The notes under the pieces were generated by a model, which worked only from the letters and a program-made list of their open reading frames with translations, ran no database searches and had not been told where the DNA came from. A DNA stretch of 64,000 bases, from assembly GCA_038226305.1 (NCBI GenBank), contig JBBRQN010000003.1, positions 186,001 through 250,000 on the forward strand, given 5' to 3'. How positions within the stretch are numbered: the stretch's first letter is position 1; each line of letters starts with the position of its first letter. This document shows positions 59,772 through 64,000 of the stretch, piece by piece. Position numbers and translations under genes: made by a program. This DNA is from JASLDZ01 sp038226305 (GTDB lineage: Bacteria > Pseudomonadota > Alphaproteobacteria > Caulobacterales > Caulobacteraceae).

Positions 59772-61658
59772 ATGGCGATGTCGGGTACAAGCGAAGCTCT
59801 CAAGGTCGAAGCGCCCCAGCACGGCGCTCGCGGTGCCCGGCCGATGGCCTGGCCGTCGAAGTCCAAGCCCAAGCTCACCCTCGTGAAGTCGGTGGAGGTG
59901 GATCGAACCCGCGACGCCCTCCTGACCGAGTTCGGCAAGACCACCCTGCAGGACCGCTACCTCGTGGCGGGCGAGAGCTATCAGGACATGTTCGCCCGGG
60001 TAGCCACCGCTTACGCAGACGACGGCGAGCACGCCCAGCGCGTCTACGACTACATGTCCAAGCTATGGTTCATGCCGGCCACCCCCGTGCTGTCCAACGG
60101 CGGTGCCGACCGCGGCCTGCCGATCAGTTGCTTCCTCAACGCGGTGGACGACAGCCTGGAGGCCATCGTCGGCGCCTGGAACGAGAACGTGTGGCTGGCG
60201 GCCAACGGCGGCGGCATCGGCACCTACTGGGGCGGCGTGCGCTCCATCGGCGAGACGGTGAAGGGCGCGGGCCAAACCTCGGGCATCATCCCTTTCATCC
60301 GGGTGATGGACTCGCTCACGCTGGCGATCAGCCAGGGCTCGCTGCGCCGCGGCTCGGCGGCCGTCTACCTCGACGTGCACCACCCGGAGATCGAGGAGTT
60401 CCTCGAGATCCGGAAGCCCTCGGGCGACTTCAACCGCAAGTCCCTGAACCTGCACCACGGCATCTCGATCACCGACGAGTTCATGGAGGCCGTGCGCGAC
60501 GGCGAGAAGTTCGCGCTCCGCTCCCCCAAGACCGGCGAGCCGGTGAAGATGGTCTCCGCCCGGGAGCTTTGGCAGAAGATCCTCGAGATCAGGCTGCAGA
60601 CCGGCGAGCCCTACCTGATCTTCTCCGACACTGTGAACCGGGCCATGCCCCAGCACCAGAAGGACCTCGGCCTCAGCGTCAAGCAGTCGAACCTGTGCAG
60701 CGAGATCATGCTGCACACCGGCAAGGACCACCTGGGCGTCGACCGCACGGCCGTGTGCTGCCTCTCCAGCGTCAACGCCGAGACCTTCCTGGAGTGGCGC
60801 GACGAGCCCCGCTTCATCGAGGACGTGATGCGCTTCCTCGACAACGTGCTGCAGGACTTCATCGACCGCGCCCCCACCGCGATGGACGCGGCGATCTACG
60901 CCGCCCAGCGCGAGCGGTCGGTGGGCCTGGGCCTCATGGGCTTCCACAGCTTCCTGCAGGCGCAGAACGTGCCGTTCGAGAGTGCGCTCGCCAAGAGCTG
61001 GAACATGCGCATCTTCAAGAGCCTGCGCCGCGCCGCCGATGCGGCCTCGGTCAAGCTCGCGCACGAGAAGGGGCCCTGCCCGGACGCCGCCGACCGGGGC
61101 GTGATGGAGCGCTTCTCACACAAGCTGGCCATCGCCCCCACCGCCAGCATCAGCATCATCTGCGGCGGCACGAGCGCGGGGATCGAGCCGATCCCGGCCA
61201 ACATCTACACCCACAAGACCCTCTCGGGCTCTTTCGCGGTGAAGAACCCCTACCTGGAGAAGCTCCTCGATACGAAGGGGCTGAACACCGACGCCACCTG
61301 GAGCTCGATCCTGGAGAACCAGGGCTCGGTCATGCACCTCGACACCCTGAGCGCGGACGAGAAGGACGTCTTCAAGACCGCCTTCGAACTCGACCAGCGC
61401 TGGGTGATCGAACTCGCCGCCGACCGCACCCCCGACATCTGCCAGAGCCAGTCGGTGAACCTCTTCATCCCCGGCGACGTGGACAAGTGGGACCTGCACA
61501 TGCTGCACTTCACGGCGTGGGAGCGCGGCTGCAAGTCGTTGTATTACCTGCGGTCGAAGAGCGTGCAGCGGGCGGCGTTCGCAGGGTCGGACGCGTTGGA
61601 GAAGAGCGTCTCCGCCGCCGCAAGAACCGACTACGAGGAATGCCTCGCCTGCCAGTGA
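59772..61658 (+). CDS. nrdA: ribonucleoside-diphosphate reductase alpha subunit, class I
   Basis: Makes deoxyribonucleotides for DNA synthesis. The 628-residue protein has a first active-site Cys in GLPISCFLN, then the SGIIPFIRVMDSL region, Asn307, Cys309 and Glu311 in SNLCSEI, the second substrate Cys in PDICQSQSVNLF, and a C-terminal swing arm ending ECLACQ with a Cys pair. No N-terminal ATP-cone of full length is seen, which is short as in alphaproteobacterial forms. Start candidates are 59772, 59778 and an upstream 59715. The small subunit nrdB is not in the window. Confidence 0.95.
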   Translation: MAMSGTSEALKVEAPQHGARGARPMAWPSKSKPKLTLVKSVEVDRTRDALLTEFGKTTLQDRYLVAGESYQDMFARVATAYADDGEHAQRVYDYMSKLWFMPATPVLSNGGADRGLPISCFLNAVDDSLEAIVGAWNENVWLAANGGGIGTYWGGVRSIGETVKGAGQTSGIIPFIRVMDSLTLAISQGSLRRGSAAVYLDVHHPEIEEFLEIRKPSGDFNRKSLNLHHGISITDEFMEAVRDGEKFALRSPKTGEPVKMVSARELWQKILEIRLQTGEPYLIFSDTVNRAMPQHQKDLGLSVKQSNLCSEIMLHTGKDHLGVDRTAVCCLSSVNAETFLEWRDEPRFIEDVMRFLDNVLQDFIDRAPTAMDAAIYAAQRERSVGLGLMGFHSFLQAQNVPFESALAKSWNMRIFKSLRRAADAASVKLAHEKGPCPDAADRGVMERFSHKLAIAPTASISIICGGTSAGIEPIPANIYTHKTLSGSFAVKNPYLEKLLDTKGLNTDATWSSILENQGSVMHLDTLSADEKDVFKTAFELDQRWVIELAADRTPDICQSQSVNLFIPGDVDKWDLHMLHFTAWERGCKSLYYLRSKSVQRAAFAGSDALEKSVSAAARTDYEECLACQ

Positions 61659-61720
61659 GGACGTAGGTCGACACTGGGTGGGGCCGCCCACCAACCTTCC
61701 ATCCGTGCTGATCTGCCCTG

Positions 61721-62767
61721 ATGCGCATCCTCGCCCTCGTCCTCCTCGTGTCGCTGACATCCACTGTCGCGCGGGCGCAGAACTGGGCGGATGAGAAGAG
61801 CCTTGCTCAGTTCGAGCGCGAATATGCGCCCTCGAAGGCGCTTTGCCGCAAGCTCGGCGACCGCGAACCGCCCGCAGCCGATCGGCCGACGCCCTCCCAG
61901 TCGAAGGCGTTGCGAGGCTGCTCGTCAGAGGCGCTCTACTATGGGCAGGGGATGAAGCCGGACTACGCCCGCGCCCGGCTGTGCGCGTTCACCGAAGCCG
62001 ACGCCGGCAAGGGCGACAGCCGGGTGAACGACGTGTTCTCCGGCCCGACGATTCTGATGCAGCTCTACGCCAACGGCCTCGGCGTGAAGCGCGATCTGGA
62101 CGTGGCGACGGCCTACGCCTGCTCCATCGACGGCGCTCCGGCCGAGCGCGCCGGGCGGGTGGACCACCTCGCCGCCCTGAAGGCCAACCGGTCCGCCAAG
62201 CGGTTCGACTACTGCGACGACATCACCTCGGGCCTCGCCGGAGGCTTCTGCGCGGCGAGGGACGCCGAAAAGGCCAAGGACGGACGCGCCGCCCGCACCG
62301 CCGCCTTGGTCGCCCGCGTCCCGCCCGCGGCGCGCCCGAGCTTCGCGGCTCTGCAAGTCGCGTCAGCGCGCTTCGTCTCCGCCCACGGCGGCGGTGAGGT
62401 CGATCTCAGCGGCACCGCCCGCGCGCAGATGGAGATCGACGAGGAGGAGGCCACCCGCGACCGCTTCCTCATGCATGTCGCGGCGCTGCTGAACGGCAAG
62501 TGGCCGCCCGCTTCGCCCGCTCAGGCTAAGGCCGCCGACGACGCCCTGAACGCCGCCTACCGCAAGGCGCAGGCGTTCCTGCCGACCAAGAAGAACTACA
62601 CCACCGTCAAGGCCGACGAGGTGAAGACGGCCCAGCGCGGCTGGCTGAGCTACCGCGACGCCTTCGTGAGGTTCGCTGCGCTGGCCGCGCCGGGGCTGGG
62701 GGCCGATGCGGTGACGACCCTGCTGACGACGGAGCGCACCACTCAGCTCAGCGAACTGGCGCAGTAG
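61721..62767 (+). CDS. exported protein with Sel1-like and LprI-like (DUF1311) parts
   Basis: Protein of 348 residues with a signal peptide ending ARA (residue 19). The N-terminal half has a Sel1-type repeat (ALYYGQGMKPDYARARLCAF and LMQLYANGLGVKRDLDVATAYAC). The C-terminal half ends with the DUF1311/LprI pattern (DDALNAAYRKAQ, AQRGWLSYRDAFVRFAAL, TLLTTERTTQLSEL). LprI-like proteins have been reported as lysozyme inhibitors; others are untested. Six or more Cys suggest disulphides. It follows nrdA by 62 bp. Confidence 0.82.
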   Translation: MRILALVLLVSLTSTVARAQNWADEKSLAQFEREYAPSKALCRKLGDREPPAADRPTPSQSKALRGCSSEALYYGQGMKPDYARARLCAFTEADAGKGDSRVNDVFSGPTILMQLYANGLGVKRDLDVATAYACSIDGAPAERAGRVDHLAALKANRSAKRFDYCDDITSGLAGGFCAARDAEKAKDGRAARTAALVARVPPAARPSFAALQVASARFVSAHGGGEVDLSGTARAQMEIDEEEATRDRFLMHVAALLNGKWPPASPAQAKAADDALNAAYRKAQAFLPTKKNYTTVKADEVKTAQRGWLSYRDAFVRFAALAAPGLGADAVTTLLTTERTTQLSELAQ

Positions 62768-62781
62768 CGACCGCCGCCGTC

Positions 62782-63915
62782 TCAGATCACCTCCCGTACC
62801 AGCCCCTCGTAATCGGCGCGGGTGGGGCGTTTGGCGGCGGTGAAGTGGGCGAGATCGGTCTCGGCGTATTCTGCGATGCCGGGGATCTGCTCTTCCGTCA
62901 GGCCCATCGGGCCGAGACGGGTGGGCACCCCTAGGCGCACCGTCAGCTCCACAACGGCGTCGGCGAGGTCGGCGCCCGGCTTCAGGCCCATCGCCTCGCG
63001 CATCCGCACGTATTTTTCCGGGGCGGAGTCTTCCGAAAAGCGCAGCACGCCGGGCAGGTAGATGGCGTTCAGGGTGCCGTGGTGCAGCTTCAGGTCGTGG
63101 ATGCGGCCCGTGGCGTGGCTGAGCGAGTGCACCGCCCCCAGCCCCTTGCCGAAGGCCAGAGCCCCTTCCAGCGAGGCCATCATCATCTCCCAGCGCGCCT
63201 GACGGTCCGAGCCGTCCTCCGAGGCGCGGATCAGCCAGCCCTCGCCCACGGCGCGGCGCAGGCCGTCATAGCCGATGGCCTCCAGAGGCGGGTTCACCAC
63301 CGGCGTGAGGATGGCTTCGATGCAGTGGGCCACGGCGTCCATCCCCGTGGCGGCGGTGATGGACTTGGGCAGGCCCAGCGTCAGCTCGGGGTCGCACAGG
63401 GCGACGGGCGGCAGGAGGTGCTTGGAGATGAAGGTCTCCTTGCGCCCGCTCGACAGGATCACGATGGCGCCGGTGGAGACCTCAGAGCCGGTGCCGGCGG
63501 TGGTGGGGATGGCGATCAGCGGGCACACCGGGCCGATGTGCCGCGAGCCGCGCAGGGTCACGCCGTAGCGTTCCAGCGGCCCCTCGTGGGTGGCGAGAAG
63601 GGCCGCGCCCTTGGCGAGGTCCATCGGGGAGCCGCCGCCCAGCGCCACGATGCCGTCGCAGCCCGCCGCCTTGTAGGCCTCGACCGCCGCGATCACCGCA
63701 GCCTCCGTGGGGTTGGCGGGGGTGTCGTCGAAAACCGCGGCGAAGGGGCGGGCACCCGCCGCCTCCACCGCCCGGGCGGTGAGCCCCACCGCCGTCAGCC
63801 CCTTGTCGGCCACGAGCATGGGCCGGGAGACGCCGATCTCCCCCAGGGTCTTCTCCAGCCGGCTCAGGGCTCCGAAGTCGAAGTGGGCGGTGTTGTTGAT
63901 GACGATGGTCGGCAA
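62782..63915 (-). CDS. iron-containing alcohol dehydrogenase
   Basis: Group III alcohol dehydrogenase of 377 residues. The NAD part has VALGGGSPMDLAKGAALLA and PTTAGTGSEVSTGAIV. The iron site has His and Asp in GMDAVAHCIEAIL, a His in GAVHSLSHATGRIHDLKLHHGTLNAIYLP read as AVHSLSHATG and LHHGTLNA. The substrate could be a primary alcohol, 1,3-propanediol or 4-hydroxybutyrate. It is convergent with the LprI-like gene. Confidence 0.93.
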   Translation of the reverse strand: MPTIVINNTAHFDFGALSRLEKTLGEIGVSRPMLVADKGLTAVGLTARAVEAAGARPFAAVFDDTPANPTEAAVIAAVEAYKAAGCDGIVALGGGSPMDLAKGAALLATHEGPLERYGVTLRGSRHIGPVCPLIAIPTTAGTGSEVSTGAIVILSSGRKETFISKHLLPPVALCDPELTLGLPKSITAATGMDAVAHCIEAILTPVVNPPLEAIGYDGLRRAVGEGWLIRASEDGSDRQARWEMMMASLEGALAFGKGLGAVHSLSHATGRIHDLKLHHGTLNAIYLPGVLRFSEDSAPEKYVRMREAMGLKPGADLADAVVELTVRLGVPTRLGPMGLTEEQIPGIAEYAETDLAHFTAAKRPTRADYEGLVREVI

Positions 63916-63979
63916 GGTGAACGGCTCCGAAAGGACTCTTCAACCGGACCGTAACCGGCTGCGGCCTAGGGTGCATCCC

Positions 63980-64000
63980 ATGAACATCGACATCGTGCAT
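63980..64000 (+). CDS. possible start of a divergent gene, cut by the window edge
   Basis: ATG followed by AACATCGACATCGTGCAT (MNIDIVH), divergent from the alcohol dehydrogenase gene. Seven codons are too few for any assignment. It is given only because a start in this place is plausible. Confidence 0.2.

Overview
The window is about 64 kb of very GC-rich, densely coded chromosome from an alphaproteobacterium, most likely in the Caulobacterales (Caulobacter, Phenylobacterium or Brevundimonas type). The markers are a GcrA-type cell-cycle regulator, an RcdA (DUF1465) proteolysis adaptor next to a DUF1192 gene, an NtrZ-like periplasmic protein, a lipoprotein that looks like the CC0125/CC1285 family, a motA gene with no motB beside it, and the DUF3576-leuS-lptE-holA operon. 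Almost everything is core metabolism or housekeeping. No tRNA, rRNA, CRISPR array, prophage or insertion sequence was seen, and no gene-free stretch exceeds 300 bases.

Layout. 1-4888 (minus) is an operon for a DUF3576 lipoprotein, leucyl-tRNA synthetase, the LPS-assembly lipoprotein LptE and DNA polymerase III delta; the last three overlap by 4 bp. 5176-11149 holds ntrZ, a ThiE-like gene, yggS, argE, an SDR, a quinone oxidoreductase and an isoaspartyl peptidase. 11171-13759 is the most accessory-looking part: a small GIY-YIG nuclease gene bounded by inverted palindromic repeats, hslO (Hsp33), then an unrecognised two-gene unit that resembles a toxin/immunity pair. 13771-16967 has a VOC protein, rcdA, DUF1192, a second quinone oxidoreductase and murI. 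16971-22749 holds a secreted GH43-like protein, a PhoD-like phosphatase and a DinG-type helicase. 22888-28743 holds a flavin-binding stress-protein homologue, a CHAP hydrolase, an acyltransferase, an ABC-2 permease, gcrA, a 2-hydroxyacid dehydrogenase and an SH3-domain protein. 28882-33298 is the unsaturated fatty-acid cluster fabA-fabB and fabI, split by two genes on the other strand.

33325-43517 is mixed: a host-attachment-type protein, Nudix, SDR, TIGR02301 and NfeD-like proteins, a ligase-associated exonuclease, mnmC, a Thr-rich lipoprotein, motA, a hydrolase/thioesterase pair and an ABC1-family kinase. 43599-51355 centres on acyl-CoA metabolism: acetyl-CoA synthetase and a three-gene acyl-CoA dehydrogenase/isomerase operon. 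51418-53063 is a divergent NmrA-like/TetR pair. 53292-59523 is rich in arginine functions (argD-argF, a LysE-type exporter, argG), with argE far upstream at 6937. The window closes with nrdA, an LprI/Sel1-like secreted protein and an iron-containing alcohol dehydrogenase.

Two families of short dispersed palindromes run through the gaps. Family A (TCCCCGCG..CGCGGGGA core) always occurs here as inverted doublets, one of which encloses the GIY-YIG gene. Family B (CTCCCCCGC..GCGGGGGAG core) sits mostly between convergent gene ends. The most notable regulatory regions are the gcrA promoter region (DnaA-box-like site, GANTC site, perfect palindrome), the nrdA leader (possible stem over the ribosome binding site), and a terminator-like hairpin just upstream of argD. 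All calls come from reading translations and motifs; no database search was run.
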